Position numbers and translations under genes: made by a program
The notes under the pieces: generated by a model
Told to the model about the DNA's origin: nothing
Databases searched by the model: none
The model's input: only the letters and a program-made list of their open reading frames with translations
From: Microvirga soli
Lineage (GTDB): Bacteria > Pseudomonadota > Alphaproteobacteria > Rhizobiales > Beijerinckiaceae
Reading direction: 5' to 3'
NCBI RefSeq assembly: GCF_016734765.1
Contig: NZ_JAERQE010000019.1
Coordinates: 1-64,000 of the forward strand
DNA: 64,000 nucleotides
Part shown: positions 53,529 through 62,935 of the stretch, in pieces
Layout of the letters: every line of letters begins with the position of its first letter
Numbering within the stretch: the stretch's first letter is position 1

Positions 53529-53729
53529 ATGGACAACAGGCCTGATGGTGGCAAACGACCTTCACCAGTCTCCGACATCGAACTCCTGCGCCGGATCGGG
53601 CAAGATCTCCGCTCAATTTACGCGGACGTGATCAGGCAGCCTCTCCCACAGCGCATTCAATCAACTCTGGCCCTCATTGATCGGGAGCAGAGGCTTGGTG
53701 AACAGTTGCCTCGTACGCTGCCGCACTGA
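53529..53729 (+). CDS. nepR: NepR-type anti-sigma factor
   Basis: A 66-residue protein with the NepR core: RRIGQDLRSIYADVIRQPLP followed by QRIQSTLALID, matching the known pattern IGxxLRxxYDxVVxEPVPxRF. NepR binds the general-stress sigma factor EcfG and releases it when PhyR is phosphorylated. A strong site (GGGAGGTAGGAG) precedes the ATG. No phyR or ecfG is in the window, so this would be an orphan, perhaps a second copy. The 3' end overlaps the convergent dehydrogenase gene by 56 bp. Confidence 0.72.
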   Translation: MDNRPDGGKRPSPVSDIELLRRIGQDLRSIYADVIRQPLPQRIQSTLALIDREQRLGEQLPRTLPH

Positions 53730-54771
53730 CGAAGGGTGGTGATGTTCGCAACACTACCTTGCCCGTGGTCTCGCCCGACTCCAAGGCCTGATGAGCTTGA
53801 GCCACATCTGCCAGTGCAAAGGATCGGACTTTTGGGGCCTGCAGGATCCCTGCCTCTAACCAAGTGGCAAGGTCGTTGACAGCGGCCTGCAGCAGGTCGG
53901 TGCGGGCAAAGAGAAATGACAGATTGAACGCTACCACGCCTTTGTTCTCGCTTGTCATCGACAAAGGATTGAAGCGCGGCATCCTCAGCATTCCGAGGGC
54001 CGCCTTGAGGTAATTGATGCGCCCACCCTGTTTGGGCAACAAAGTATGAAAGCCATAGACCAACAGCTTACCCGTGGGCTTCAGATGGGCGTAGCTCTGC
54101 GCCAGGGTTTCAGGGCCGTTCGCGTCAAAGACCAAGTCGTAGCCGTCAAGACATAGGCGCTTGGCCTCAACCCAGAGCGACTGAGTGGATTTGTCGATCA
54201 CGGCGTCTGCGCCCAGCTGGCGTACATACTCGACCTTGTGACTTCTCCCCACCACACCAGTCACGTGCAGATTGTGCAACTTGCATAGTTGGACAAGCGC
54301 TGAGCCTACTCCACCGCCTGCAGAATGCACGAGCACTCTCATGCCGGGCCGGATCACCACGTTCTGCAGCAAGCCATGATACGCGGTCAGGTGGACGGCT
54401 AAGAAACCAGCGGCGGCCTCAAAGTCCAGAGTCTGAGGCTTAGGCCACACCAGATCTGCCGGAGCACACACGTGCGTGGAGTAGCCGTTGAAGAGAGTGA
54501 CCCCAAACACCGGATCGCCGGGCTTCACATGCTTGACCTCACAGCCAACCTCTTCCACCCAGCCCGAATATTCGAATCCGGGCGTGATCGGCCAGCCCAC
54601 GAACCGGCGCGCGGACTCGTACACGCCCCAACGAACACAGATGTCAGCATAGTTCACACCCACCGCCTCGGTGCGGATCAGAACCTGTCTATCGCCGGGT
54701 TTGGGCACGGGATGAGGTTCGAGCTTAAGCCGCTCGTAACCACCGGCTTTGTGAATGACTACTTTGTGCAT
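53674..54771 (-). CDS. Medium-chain dehydrogenase/quinone oxidoreductase
   Basis: 365 residues from the ATG at 54771 (MHKVVIHKAGGYERLKLEPH); the frame runs to 54840. The quinone oxidoreductase-like MDR fold is clear: VLIRTEAVGVNYADICVRWG, TPGFEYSGWVEEVG, NAD(P) motif VHSAGGGVGSALVQLC, and the C-terminal SGETTGKVVLR. The usual structural zinc cysteines are absent, as in quinone reductases. Its last 18 codons overlap the NepR-like gene on the other strand. Confidence 0.92.
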   Translation of the reverse strand: MHKVVIHKAGGYERLKLEPHPVPKPGDRQVLIRTEAVGVNYADICVRWGVYESARRFVGWPITPGFEYSGWVEEVGCEVKHVKPGDPVFGVTLFNGYSTHVCAPADLVWPKPQTLDFEAAAGFLAVHLTAYHGLLQNVVIRPGMRVLVHSAGGGVGSALVQLCKLHNLHVTGVVGRSHKVEYVRQLGADAVIDKSTQSLWVEAKRLCLDGYDLVFDANGPETLAQSYAHLKPTGKLLVYGFHTLLPKQGGRINYLKAALGMLRMPRFNPLSMTSENKGVVAFNLSFLFARTDLLQAAVNDLATWLEAGILQAPKVRSFALADVAQAHQALESGETTGKVVLRTSPPFVSAAAYEATVHQASAPDQ

Positions 54772-54843
54772 GGACCCTGAAGGCATCGCCTTTCCGCCTG
54801 CAGCTTCGACCTGAAACGTTTGCGCTGCCGCTGAAGCCACTTA

Positions 54844-55632
54844 CTATAGGCGCCGGCGCAAAGCCCCGACGATCGGCCCCATGGGCATGATCGTGTCCAT
54901 CCTCTGCAATGAAGGGGCATAAAGGCTGGAGACACTGCCATCCAGGAACAGAGCATTCGCACAGCCAAGCTCGTCCCGGAACAAGCGAGCGAATGTGCTA
55001 AACGTGACTGGGTCTTCGGAAATCGCAAACACGACCACGTCCTGGCCTTTCACACCAACGCCGTTCCGGATCTTCCGTGAGGTGCTTTGCTCTGAAAACT
55101 GAGGGTGGATTTGCCCGTTTATGACGAGCATCGGGCCCGATTGCGTTGCGAAATCCGGCCTGATTTTCCGCTTCAGATAGGTTCCTGTCTCGAGCACGCC
55201 TGCTTGACGGCCTTTGACAAAAAAGATGCCGTTGGGCTTGAGGTGGAAGTTTCCAGGGCCGTTCCTTGTGTTGGCCGCCTTCAGCTCCTTCCCGTTCTCA
55301 ACGTAAAGGCCTACTGGCGAGCGATCCTCATGGTACATGCCCGCATTCATCGCAACGGCAAGGCGTGAGCCCTCCGGTGTCTCTTTCAACCGGTCGAACG
55401 AGCCAAGGACCTCCCCGTCCGACCCGCGCCAGAACAGCCTCACCTCGTATTGTCGGAGATCCATCGTGCAAACCACGAAGGTGCTATCGGCATATTGGAT
55501 TGGCCGACACGGACCACTGTCAGGCTGAGCCGCTGCTCGGCTGGTAGGTAGTTCAAGAGAGACGAGGATCGTGAGCAGGATGATGGCTGTCCGGGAGAGC
55601 GCGCGGCCCAGAGTGAAGATGATAGGTTTCAT
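54844..55632 (-). CDS. Secreted phosphodiester glycosidase-family protein
   Basis: 262 residues from the ATG at 55632 (MKPIIFTLGRALSRTAIILL), with a signal peptide ending near SRAAAQPD. The rest is the phosphodiester glycosidase (NAGPA-like) fold: LAVAMNAGMYHEDRSPVGLYV, NFHLKPNGIFFV, ATQSGPMLVING, FRDELGCANALFLDGS. Members are thought to hydrolyse sugar phosphodiesters; the substrate here is unknown. The gene starts 17 bp past the carboxypeptidase stop, on the same strand. Confidence 0.88.
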   Translation of the reverse strand: MKPIIFTLGRALSRTAIILLTILVSLELPTSRAAAQPDSGPCRPIQYADSTFVVCTMDLRQYEVRLFWRGSDGEVLGSFDRLKETPEGSRLAVAMNAGMYHEDRSPVGLYVENGKELKAANTRNGPGNFHLKPNGIFFVKGRQAGVLETGTYLKRKIRPDFATQSGPMLVINGQIHPQFSEQSTSRKIRNGVGVKGQDVVVFAISEDPVTFSTFARLFRDELGCANALFLDGSVSSLYAPSLQRMDTIMPMGPIVGALRRRL

Positions 55633-55649
55633 GTGCAGCTTAGGTCCCT

Positions 55650-57143
55650 TCAGCGTCCGAGATATCGTTCCTGCAGGTGGGTGCGGAAGACCTCCGCGGT
55701 GAGCGGTCGGCCGGTTGCTGCGACCAGAAGCTGGTCGGTGGTCATCAGGCTGCCCTTTGCATGAACATTGGCGCGCAGCCATTCTCGAAGGGGAGCAAAA
55801 TCACCCTTCGACAGGCCCGGAAGGATGCCCGCGTCAGCCTGGCATGCCGCTCTGAAGAGTTGGGCCGCCGTCATGGCACCAAGGGTATAGGTCGGGAAGT
55901 AGCCCCACGCGCCGCCAGGCCAGTGGATATCCTGCAAGCATCCCAGGCTGTCATTGGGAACTGTGAGACCGAGAAGCTTCTTGACCTCCTCATTGAACGC
56001 TGCGGGCAAGTCCTGGATCTGAAGATCGCCGGCAATCAACGCCGTCTCAAGTTTGTAGCGGACCAGAATGTGGGCCGGGTAGGTAATCTCGTCGGCATCC
56101 ACGCGGATGAAGCCCGGCTCTACCTTGGTCAGGATCCGGTGGAGGTTCTCCGGGCTCCAAGCCGCGCCCTCGCCTTGGAACGTCTCCTGTACAAGAGGGG
56201 CGAGATAGGTGACGAACTCCTGGCTTCGGCAAGCCTGCATCTCGATAAGCAGCGATTGGCTCTCGTGCATGCTCATCCCGCGTGCGAGACCGACCGGCTG
56301 ACGGCGCCACTTCTCCGGGCGGCCCTGCTCATAGAGTGCGTGGCCGGTCTCGTGAAGCACGCCCATGAGCGCGCTCATGAAGTTTGCCTCGCTGTCGCGG
56401 GTGGTGATCCGGACGTCGCCCGTGGATCCACCACAGAATGGATGCAGGCTCACATCGAGCCGCCCTTGGTTGAAATCAAATCCAACGGCCTTCATCAACT
56501 GCTCGCCGATGCGTCGCTGATCATCGACAGGGAAGGGGCCGTTGAGCGGATGGATGGCAGGAAGGTCCTTCTGGCGTTCCTGCGCCTCCTGGATCAGGGC
56601 CGGCAGCTCGGCGCCAAGTTCTGTAAAGAGTGGATCAATTGTCTCCTGGCGCAGGCCGGGATCGTAACTGTCGAGCAATGCATCATAGAGAGATAGCTCC
56701 AACGCCTCGCCCTTGGCCTGGCCGATCTGCCGCTGGAAGGAGAGCACCTGCGCCAAGTGCGGGAGGAGGAGGGCGAAGTCCCCGTTTTGTCTCGCCTCCC
56801 GCCAGACCAATTCCGACTTGGACACGGCTCTGGAGCTGGCCTCGACGAGGTCCGCCGGAACTGCGGAGGCATGGACGTAAATCCGTCGCATCTCACGCAG
56901 GTTGGCGCGTTGCCAATCATCAAGCTGACCGCTGTCTTGATCCGCCTCGGCCAGGAGCTCGCCCATGCCAGGTGCGGTGAGCATTTCATGGGCAATGCCC
57001 TTAAGCGTCGCGAGCTGGTCCGAGCGACCATCGGCAGCTCCCTCCGGCATCATGGTCTCAGAGTCCCATTGCAGAATACCTATCGCGTCCTCGATCGAGC
57101 TGATGCGTGCGAAACGTTCTTCCAGCGAGCGGTAGACCTGCAT
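55650..57143 (-). CDS. M32 family metallocarboxypeptidase (Taq type)
   Basis: 497 residues, typical length. The zinc motif HETGH is at 264-268, with a downstream glutamate in GMSMHESQSL; other family blocks are ILQWDSETMMPEGAA, HPFCGGSTGDVRITTR and VDADEITYPAHILVRYKLE. It removes C-terminal amino acids from peptides. GGAG stands 11 bases before the ATG. Confidence 0.95.
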   Translation of the reverse strand: MQVYRSLEERFARISSIEDAIGILQWDSETMMPEGAADGRSDQLATLKGIAHEMLTAPGMGELLAEADQDSGQLDDWQRANLREMRRIYVHASAVPADLVEASSRAVSKSELVWREARQNGDFALLLPHLAQVLSFQRQIGQAKGEALELSLYDALLDSYDPGLRQETIDPLFTELGAELPALIQEAQERQKDLPAIHPLNGPFPVDDQRRIGEQLMKAVGFDFNQGRLDVSLHPFCGGSTGDVRITTRDSEANFMSALMGVLHETGHALYEQGRPEKWRRQPVGLARGMSMHESQSLLIEMQACRSQEFVTYLAPLVQETFQGEGAAWSPENLHRILTKVEPGFIRVDADEITYPAHILVRYKLETALIAGDLQIQDLPAAFNEEVKKLLGLTVPNDSLGCLQDIHWPGGAWGYFPTYTLGAMTAAQLFRAACQADAGILPGLSKGDFAPLREWLRANVHAKGSLMTTDQLLVAATGRPLTAEVFRTHLQERYLGR

Positions 57144-57272
57144 TTTGGTGTGAACTCCGTCCTTGGCGCTGATCCCGCCGCCTCTGCGGGGAGCTGAGTG
57201 ACCCTGCAGTCAGCCTAGGAAAAGCACCGGGGGCTGATACTGATTTCTAGGATTTGTGTTTCTGGAATGCCC

Positions 57273-57770
57273 TTATTCTGGCTGCTTGTGGATCGGGTCG
57301 ACCCAGTAAACCTCCTCCGGCTTTTCAACAGGATCCACGTCGGTGATGTTCACAACGACGGCCTCATTATCGCTGCGCACGAGAACGCATTCGAGGGGCT
57401 CATCCGGATTGGCGTTGATCTCCTGATGGGGCACGAAGGGCGGTACATAGATGAAGTCCCCAGGTCCGGCCTCCGCGACGAACTCCAACCGCTCGCCCCA
57501 CCGCATCCGAGCCTTGCCTCGCACCACATAGATCACGCTCTCCAACTCGCCGTGGTGGTGCACACCAGTCTTGGCATTTGGCTGGATCGACACCGTGCCG
57601 GCCCAGATCTTCTGCGCTCCAACCCGTGCATGGTTGATCGCGGCCTGCCGAAACATGCCCGGGGTCTGAGCGGTGTTCGGGTCGAGGCGGTCACCTTTGA
57701 TCACTTGAACGCCGTGGTGTTTCCAGTGTTCGAGCTGATCAGGGGAGTTGTCTTGATCGTCGTCTGTCAT
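57273..57770 (-). CDS. Cupin-domain protein
   Basis: 165 residues. The cupin barrel has metal-binding residues in VHHHGELESVIYVVRG (GxxHxHxxE type) and GDFIYVPPFVPHQEINA. The protein starts with an acidic stretch (MTDDDQDNSPDQLE), GGGAGGG nine bases ahead of the ATG. Function unknown; such proteins are often small oxygenases or isomerases. Confidence 0.88.
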   Translation of the reverse strand: MTDDDQDNSPDQLEHWKHHGVQVIKGDRLDPNTAQTPGMFRQAAINHARVGAQKIWAGTVSIQPNAKTGVHHHGELESVIYVVRGKARMRWGERLEFVAEAGPGDFIYVPPFVPHQEINANPDEPLECVLVRSDNEAVVVNITDVDPVEKPEEVYWVDPIHKQPE

Positions 57771-57874
57771 AGCGCCCTCCCGGAGCGATGGCTTCCATCC
57801 TTGTTCTGGGACCAGACCCCACGGCGGCGGTTAGGTGGCTCGACGAGTAAGCCCTGGACCCCCATCTTAATGGG

Positions 57875-59731
57875 ATGGTCGCTCCAGTGTTCCCCTCCAG
57901 CCGCTCGCTGCGTGAGCGGGTTGGCGCCTTACGTCACCTTCCGTCTCTGTTCCGGCTGGTCTGGCAGGCCAGCCCTGCTCTTACAGGGGCAAGTCTCGGG
58001 CTGCGACTGACGCGTTCAATCCTCCCTCTTCTGCTACTTTATATCGGAAAGCTCATCATTGATGAGGTAGTGGCCCAGACACAGCTCGCCTCGCCGGGGG
58101 CAAATCTCAGCGATTGGATCGGGAGCGGCCGCCTTGATTTTCTCGGTGGGCTGCTCGTTTTGGAGCTGGCCCTCGCGATCATCGCTGATCTCTTAGGGCG
58201 GGCTAGCTCCCTCGTCGACAGCCTCTTATCTGAGCGCTACAGCAACTTCGCCAGTGTGCGTCTGATGGAGCATGCGACGACCCTGGATCTTGAGCAGTTC
58301 GAGAGCAGTGATCAGCAGGACCGACTGGAACGGGCTCGCCGCCAGGTCACTGGGCGAACCACTCTCCTGACCCAGATCTTCGGGCAGGCACAGGATGGGC
58401 TCACCGTCCTTTCACTCGCTGCCGGCCTGCTCGTCTATGCGCCTTGGCTCATCGTTCTGATCATCCTTGCTCTCCTGCCGGCCTTTGTTGGTGAGGTGCA
58501 TTTCAACGCGCAGGGCTATCGGCTCAACTACTTTCGCACCCCGGAGCGACGTCAGCTCGACTACATCCGTTATCTCGGCTCGAGCGTCGAAACCGCGAAG
58601 GAGGTCAAGCTCTTCGGTCTTAACGCCTTCCTGGTCGAGCGCTTCAGAGGCTTTGCTGATCGGATGTATGCGGACAACCGGCGGCTTGCGATCCGCAGGG
58701 CCGCATGGGGCACGCTCTTCGCCGCGCTCGCGTCATGTGCCTATTATCTAGCCTATGCTCTGATCGTGTGGCGAACCGTCCGGGGCGAGTTCAGCATCGG
58801 TGACTTGACGTTTCTGTCCGGGTCCTTCCTGCGGCTGCGGGGGCTGCTGGAGGGATTGCTTCTGGGGTTTTCCCAGATCGCCGGGCAGGCGCTGTACCTG
58901 GAGGATCTGTTCTCATTCTTCGATGTCCGTCCAAGCATCGCGTCACCGGCAAATCCACAACCCTTTCCGCAGCCGCTGCGGTCGGGGATCGTGTTTGAGA
59001 ACGTAGGCTTCCGGTATCCAGATTCAGATCACTGGGCTCTCCGTCACCTGAGCTTAACGCTGAAAGCCGGTGAGGTCGTAGCTTTGGTTGGGGAGAACGG
59101 AGCCGGCAAAACCACGATCGTGAAGCTCCTTGCCCGGCTCTACGATCCGACAGAGGGACGGATCCTGCTCGATGGCTATGACCTGCGTGAATATGAGCTG
59201 GCGGATCTGCGACGCCACATTGGCGTAATCTTTCAGGACTTCGTGCGGTTTCACTTCACGGCCGGCGAGAACATCGGAGCAGGTCGCATCGAGGCCACCG
59301 ATGATCGCAACCGGATCCAGCAGGCGGCGGAGCGCAGCTTCGCCGATCAAATCATCCAACGCCTACCCCAAGGATATGACCAGCCGCTCGGCAAGCGGTT
59401 CCACGGAGGAGCGGATCTCTCCGGAGGTGAATGGCAGAAGATCGCCATCGCGCGCGCCTACATGCGGGATGCCGAGGTGCTCATCCTGGATGAGCCGACC
59501 GCCGCTCTCGATGCCCGGTCGGAGTACGAGGTCTTCCAGCGATTCCGGGATCTGAGCTTGGGCAAGACCGCCATTCTGATCTCGCACCGGTTCTCGACCG
59601 TGCGGATGGCCGACCGCATCCTTGTCCTCGAGAATGGGCAGGTCGTGGAGGCTGGCTCACACGAACAGCTCGTTGCATCAGGCGGTCGCTACGCCGAACT
59701 GTTTGAATTACAGGCGTCGGGCTATCGATGA
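57875..59731 (+). CDS. ABC-type exporter, fused membrane and ATPase domains
   Basis: 618 residues. The N-terminal half has about six membrane helices (first near 35-60); the C-terminal half is an ABC ATPase with GENGAGKTT, Q-loop VIFQDFVRFHFT, signature LSGGEWQKIAIAR and Walker B VLILDEPTAALD. Works as a homodimeric exporter, substrate unknown. The start lacks a clear ribosome site; other ATG codons nearby give similar lengths. Confidence 0.92.
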   Translation: MVAPVFPSSRSLRERVGALRHLPSLFRLVWQASPALTGASLGLRLTRSILPLLLLYIGKLIIDEVVAQTQLASPGANLSDWIGSGRLDFLGGLLVLELALAIIADLLGRASSLVDSLLSERYSNFASVRLMEHATTLDLEQFESSDQQDRLERARRQVTGRTTLLTQIFGQAQDGLTVLSLAAGLLVYAPWLIVLIILALLPAFVGEVHFNAQGYRLNYFRTPERRQLDYIRYLGSSVETAKEVKLFGLNAFLVERFRGFADRMYADNRRLAIRRAAWGTLFAALASCAYYLAYALIVWRTVRGEFSIGDLTFLSGSFLRLRGLLEGLLLGFSQIAGQALYLEDLFSFFDVRPSIASPANPQPFPQPLRSGIVFENVGFRYPDSDHWALRHLSLTLKAGEVVALVGENGAGKTTIVKLLARLYDPTEGRILLDGYDLREYELADLRRHIGVIFQDFVRFHFTAGENIGAGRIEATDDRNRIQQAAERSFADQIIQRLPQGYDQPLGKRFHGGADLSGGEWQKIAIARAYMRDAEVLILDEPTAALDARSEYEVFQRFRDLSLGKTAILISHRFSTVRMADRILVLENGQVVEAGSHEQLVASGGRYAELFELQASGYR

Positions 59732-59991
59732 GGGCACCCTGAAACCATGAGATCTGGCTTGTTCGGGTCATGGAAGGCAGATCGTCTACAAGCCTGCGAT
59801 CTGGGCTATCCACCCAGCAGTGCCTGTCCAGTTGATAGATCCAGCTTCATTCCGGTGAGGGCCCCGTCCCAGGCCCTGTTGAACATGCGGCTGGGAATTC
59901 TCCTGAAGCCCTGCTCGATCAATCTGTGCTTTCCGCCTTTTGCTGCGATGGGTTACAGTGGATGTGCCATCTCGACCCGACAGGAGCCCGC

Positions 59992-60219
59992 ATGAAGAAG
60001 GCGCGCAAGCTCTATGAAAGTTCAAGCGGTGACCGCTGGTACCTCATCCGAGACCCTTCAGGGGCTTTGTTCGTCCGCCACGAAGCCAATGTCGCTTCCG
60101 GAGGGCAGGTGGAACATGAAGATATCGCGGCTTTCCTGGGGCAGGGCGCAGGGCCGGAACAGCAGGAGCTGTTGCGTCTGATCGGCACCCTCGTCGAGGA
60201 GCACCCCGCAAACGGGTAA
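59992..60219 (+). CDS. Conserved small hypothetical protein
   Basis: 75 residues from the ATG at 59992, with GGAG seven bases ahead. The sequence (KLYESSSGDRWYLIRDPSGA, FVRHEANVASGGQV, FLGQGAGPEQQELLRLI) belongs to a small family I recall from Rhizobiales of unknown role. No membrane segment. Confidence 0.75.
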   Translation: MKKARKLYESSSGDRWYLIRDPSGALFVRHEANVASGGQVEHEDIAAFLGQGAGPEQQELLRLIGTLVEEHPANG

Positions 60220-60225
60220 CCCGGT

Positions 60226-60693
60226 TTACGAAAGCGGCGGCCCGACGAGTTCTATCCCGAATTGACGGCAGGCACGCGCAAGGGCCTCAGCTTGCTCAGG
60301 CGTCGGTGGACCGGATGGATCAGGCAGCCCCTGCCATTCAGCAGGACGGCCAAAGGCGCGGATGAAGGTCTCGAATTCGCCGCGGGTGATGGTGAGCATG
60401 CGGGCCTCAGCCGACTCCACCCTGTAAGTGTGAGGAATGCCTTTGGGAGTGAGCAGCGTTTCTCCAGTGCTGGCGCGGTGCTCCTGATCTCCGACCCGGT
60501 AGCGCACCTCACCTTCAAGCACGTGGAAGATTTCATCCTCGTCATGATGGATATGCAGCGGCGGAGAGTCCCCCTGTGAGACTCGGTGCTCAAGCACTGA
60601 GATGCCGTCCGAACCATCCCGTGACGAGATACGGATCGTGACGTAGGTATTGAGGAACCAGAGGCTTCGATGATCTGTGACAGCGCCGTTCAT
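60226..60693 (-). CDS. Cupin-domain protein
   Basis: 155 residues from the ATG at 60693, with GGGAGGG eight bases ahead; earlier in-frame starts lack support. The cupin motif pair is intact: PLHIHHDEDEIFHVLEGEVRYR and LTPKGIPHTYRVES. The C-terminal 45 residues (RAFGRPAEWQGLPDP, QAEALARACRQFGIEL) fit a subfamily with a helical tail often linked to quercetinase-like proteins. Function unknown. Confidence 0.85.
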   Translation of the reverse strand: MNGAVTDHRSLWFLNTYVTIRISSRDGSDGISVLEHRVSQGDSPPLHIHHDEDEIFHVLEGEVRYRVGDQEHRASTGETLLTPKGIPHTYRVESAEARMLTITRGEFETFIRAFGRPAEWQGLPDPSGPPTPEQAEALARACRQFGIELVGPPLS

Positions 60694-60769
60694 GCCTGTG
60701 CCCTCCCGCAACATATTGGAGAGCCGAGCGTACCGGTACTTTGATGATGAACAAGCGGAATTCCGGAGA

Positions 60770-61147
60770 TCAGCCGGTGCGCTGCTTCCGGTACGAATTC
60801 TTGACTGCGATCTTGCCATTGCGGAAGGTGAAGACATCGCAGCCTTGAACCTCCACATGAGCACCGTCAGGCCCGGTGGCCGTGAACACCCACTCGGAGA
60901 CGCCCCGATCTCCAGCAATGAAGTGCTTAGGATCATTCCACCGGGCATCCGGAAAGGTTGCAAAGACCTCCTCAATTCCATGGCGGACATCAGCCTGACC
61001 TGTAAAGATCGTCCCCTTCACGTCAGGACCACGGCTGGCCTCTAACACGCAGTCTTCCGTCATCATCGACAGGATCGCATCCGGGTCATGCCGGTTCCAG
61101 GCTGCCGCAAAGTCCTCAAGGACGGAAATGGAAACAGCGTCTCCCAT
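60770..61147 (-). CDS. SnoaL/NTF2-like protein
   Basis: 125 residues from the ATG at 61147 (ribosome site GGAGGGGAG). NTF2-like cone fold: LEDFAAAWNRHDPDAILSMM, DCVLEASRGP, GWVFTATGPDG-like strand, VQGCDVFTFRNGKIAVKNSY. Members act as isomerases or ligand-binding proteins. Confidence 0.88.
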   Translation of the reverse strand: MGDAVSISVLEDFAAAWNRHDPDAILSMMTEDCVLEASRGPDVKGTIFTGQADVRHGIEEVFATFPDARWNDPKHFIAGDRGVSEWVFTATGPDGAHVEVQGCDVFTFRNGKIAVKNSYRKQRTG

Positions 61148-61182
61148 CAGGTCTCCCCTCCTGACTCGTGAGATGCACCGGG

Positions 61183-61545
61183 TCAGTAAACGATGCTGCG
61201 GTCGCACTCCATCACCAGCCGCACCAGCATAGGTGGGCCGGCCTTCTCGTGAGGGACACCTTGAAGGTCCGCAACGCTGACACCCCGCGCGGCACAGGAC
61301 CCAGCCGAGAGATAGAGCCGACCACCTCCGGCGATCACCTTGTCGAAATGCTCCCGAAGGGCGCCCGTACCAAGCCCGACGAGGCCGGTGCGCGTGGGTT
61401 CGCGGATGAGTTGAACTGCATCGCCTGCCAGGAACACGTGAACCTGATGCCCTGCCTCGACGGCTGATGCCGCGACGAAGAAGGCGAGTGCAGCCTTAGT
61501 GGGGTTTTCAGGCCCGCAGGTGACATGGACAAGAAGGCTGGACAT
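61183..61545 (-). CDS. DsrE-family protein
   Basis: 120 residues. The ATG at 61545 (SSLLVHVTCGPENPTKAALA) is chosen because GGAGGTG stands six bases upstream; a GTG at 61551 also opens the frame. DsrE-like fold: AGHQVHVFLAGDAVQLI, a cysteine in AGSCAARGVS, which could be the sulfur-accepting residue. Possible role in sulfur relay or peroxiredoxin-like chemistry. Confidence 0.85.
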   Translation of the reverse strand: MSSLLVHVTCGPENPTKAALAFFVAASAVEAGHQVHVFLAGDAVQLIREPTRTGLVGLGTGALREHFDKVIAGGGRLYLSAGSCAARGVSVADLQGVPHEKAGPPMLVRLVMECDRSIVY

Positions 61546-61622
61546 GAACACCTCCGCCGAACGTAGAACGGGAGAGCAGGACTATGTTCCTCGCCAGGCC
61601 ATACCCCAACGTGACGATTCTA

Positions 61623-62378
61623 CTATTTCGGATGAGATGAGCCGGGAGCCGTAAACCCGCCTTGGTCGCTCGAAGATCCTGACGAGAGCACCTGCTCAAC
61701 CCACGCTGGGACGACCTCGCTGGCTGGCCCATACCGTCCCTCATCGAACTGGCGGGCATTATCCGAGGGCTCCAGATTGATCTCACAGGTGCGGATGCCA
61801 TGGCCCCGTGCCTCCGACACGAAACCGGCAGCCGGATAGACCGAGCCCGAGGTGCCGATGGCGACGAAGAGGTCCGCCCCGAGAACAGCATCGTAGATTG
61901 CATCCATCTCCAGGGGCATCTCGCCAAACCAGACCACGTGAGGCCTCAATCCTCCCGTCCGGCGGCAGATCGGGCAGGGGACCTCAATGCTCAAGTCTTC
62001 ATGCCATGGCATTGTCCCGCCACAGGCGGTGCAGCGGGCCTTGAGCAGTTCGCCATGCATATGGACGACGCGCTGCGATCCAGCCCGCTCGTGGAGATCG
62101 TCGATGTTCTGCGTGCACAGAAACAGACTGCTACCGCGCTCGGCCAGACCAGCCTCCAAGCGTGCAAGAGCCCGGTGAGCGGCATTGGGCTCTGCTGACA
62201 GGAGGTTCTGGCGGCGCATGTTGTAGAAGGCATGCACCTCGTCCGGGTTGTGAGCGAATGCCTCTGGAGTAGCGAGCTTCATCGGGTCAAAGCGGGACCA
62301 GAGCCCGTCCTTGTCGCGAAAGGTGCCCAAGCCGCTTTCGGCTGACACGCCAGCCCCGGTCAGTGCGAAGATCTTCAT
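61623..62378 (-). CDS. SIR2-type NAD-dependent deacylase
   Basis: 251 residues from the ATG at 62378 (GGAG six bases ahead). Sirtuin motifs: ALTGAGVSAESGLGTFRD, TQNIDDLHERAG, HMHGE with the catalytic histidine, a zinc site (CTAC and CPIC), GTSGSVYPAAGF and the C-terminal INLEP. It removes acetyl or acyl groups from lysines using NAD, resembling CobB. Upstream lies a broken GYD gene on the same strand. Confidence 0.93.
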   Translation of the reverse strand: MKIFALTGAGVSAESGLGTFRDKDGLWSRFDPMKLATPEAFAHNPDEVHAFYNMRRQNLLSAEPNAAHRALARLEAGLAERGSSLFLCTQNIDDLHERAGSQRVVHMHGELLKARCTACGGTMPWHEDLSIEVPCPICRRTGGLRPHVVWFGEMPLEMDAIYDAVLGADLFVAIGTSGSVYPAAGFVSEARGHGIRTCEINLEPSDNARQFDEGRYGPASEVVPAWVEQVLSSGSSSDQGGFTAPGSSHPK

Positions 62379-62384
62379 AGTTTC

Positions 62385-62645
62385 TCCTAGGGGTACGAGC
62401 ACGAGCTACCTTGCTGTCCTGAGCCCTGCCACCTGTTGCAACAAGACTGTCTGTGGCCACGACCCCCTCGGGCCACCTCAAGTAGCATCCCGTCGAACTC
62501 ACAGCCTGGGGTCATGTGCCAGGAGATCGGCCGTCCCCAGAGGCTCGAACAGCTTGGAGACAGACTCTGGCCGATCTTCAGACGTCTGCAACATGCTGCG
62601 CATAGCCTCTCGGGTGGATCGTCCATAACCAATGAAGGTCGGCAT
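62385..62645 (-). pseudogene. GYD-domain protein, frameshifted
   Basis: Starting at the ATG at 62645, with GGGAGGG five bases ahead, the frame reads MPTFIGYGRSTREAMRSMLQ and ESVSKLFEPLG, then runs into an early stop at 62499. A second frame from about 62535 supplies ISWHMTPGCEFDGMLLEVA. Joined, they give the pattern of GYD-domain proteins (MPTFI...EAVxKLFExLGG...GxYDxxxIxEVP). A single frameshift near 62535 splits it. It could still make a 48-residue peptide. Confidence 0.6.
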
Positions 62646-62797
62646 CAGACCCTCCCTGCTCACTGCGTTCGGATGAGCCGCAAGAGTTTATCACCTCACG
62701 ATTTGGTCGTTGGACAGCCTCAGATACCCACTCAGGGTGAGATGCTCAGCCCAGCCTGATGTGGTTCGATGCTTTACGAGATGAGAAGGACAAGCCC

Positions 62798-62935
62798 ATG
62801 GCCGGTAAATCGCGCATGCGACCCTCGTTCAAAAAGAACACCCGCCGCTACAGGGAGGTGATTGCCCCGGCCAAGACGCTCGAAGGGCAGAAGAAACTTA
62901 CCAAAAAGCGCCGCTACGCCAACCGCCACGGTTAG
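62798..62935 (+). CDS. Small basic protein
   Basis: 45 residues, very basic (MAGKSRMRPSFKKNTRRYRE, KKLTKKRRYANRHG). The ATG has AGAAGGA nine bases upstream. It contains no cysteine or membrane segment; a nucleic-acid-binding role would fit the charge but is a guess. Its stop codon overlaps the end of the convergent zinc-ribbon gene by 4 bp. Confidence 0.55.
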   Translation: MAGKSRMRPSFKKNTRRYREVIAPAKTLEGQKKLTKKRRYANRHG

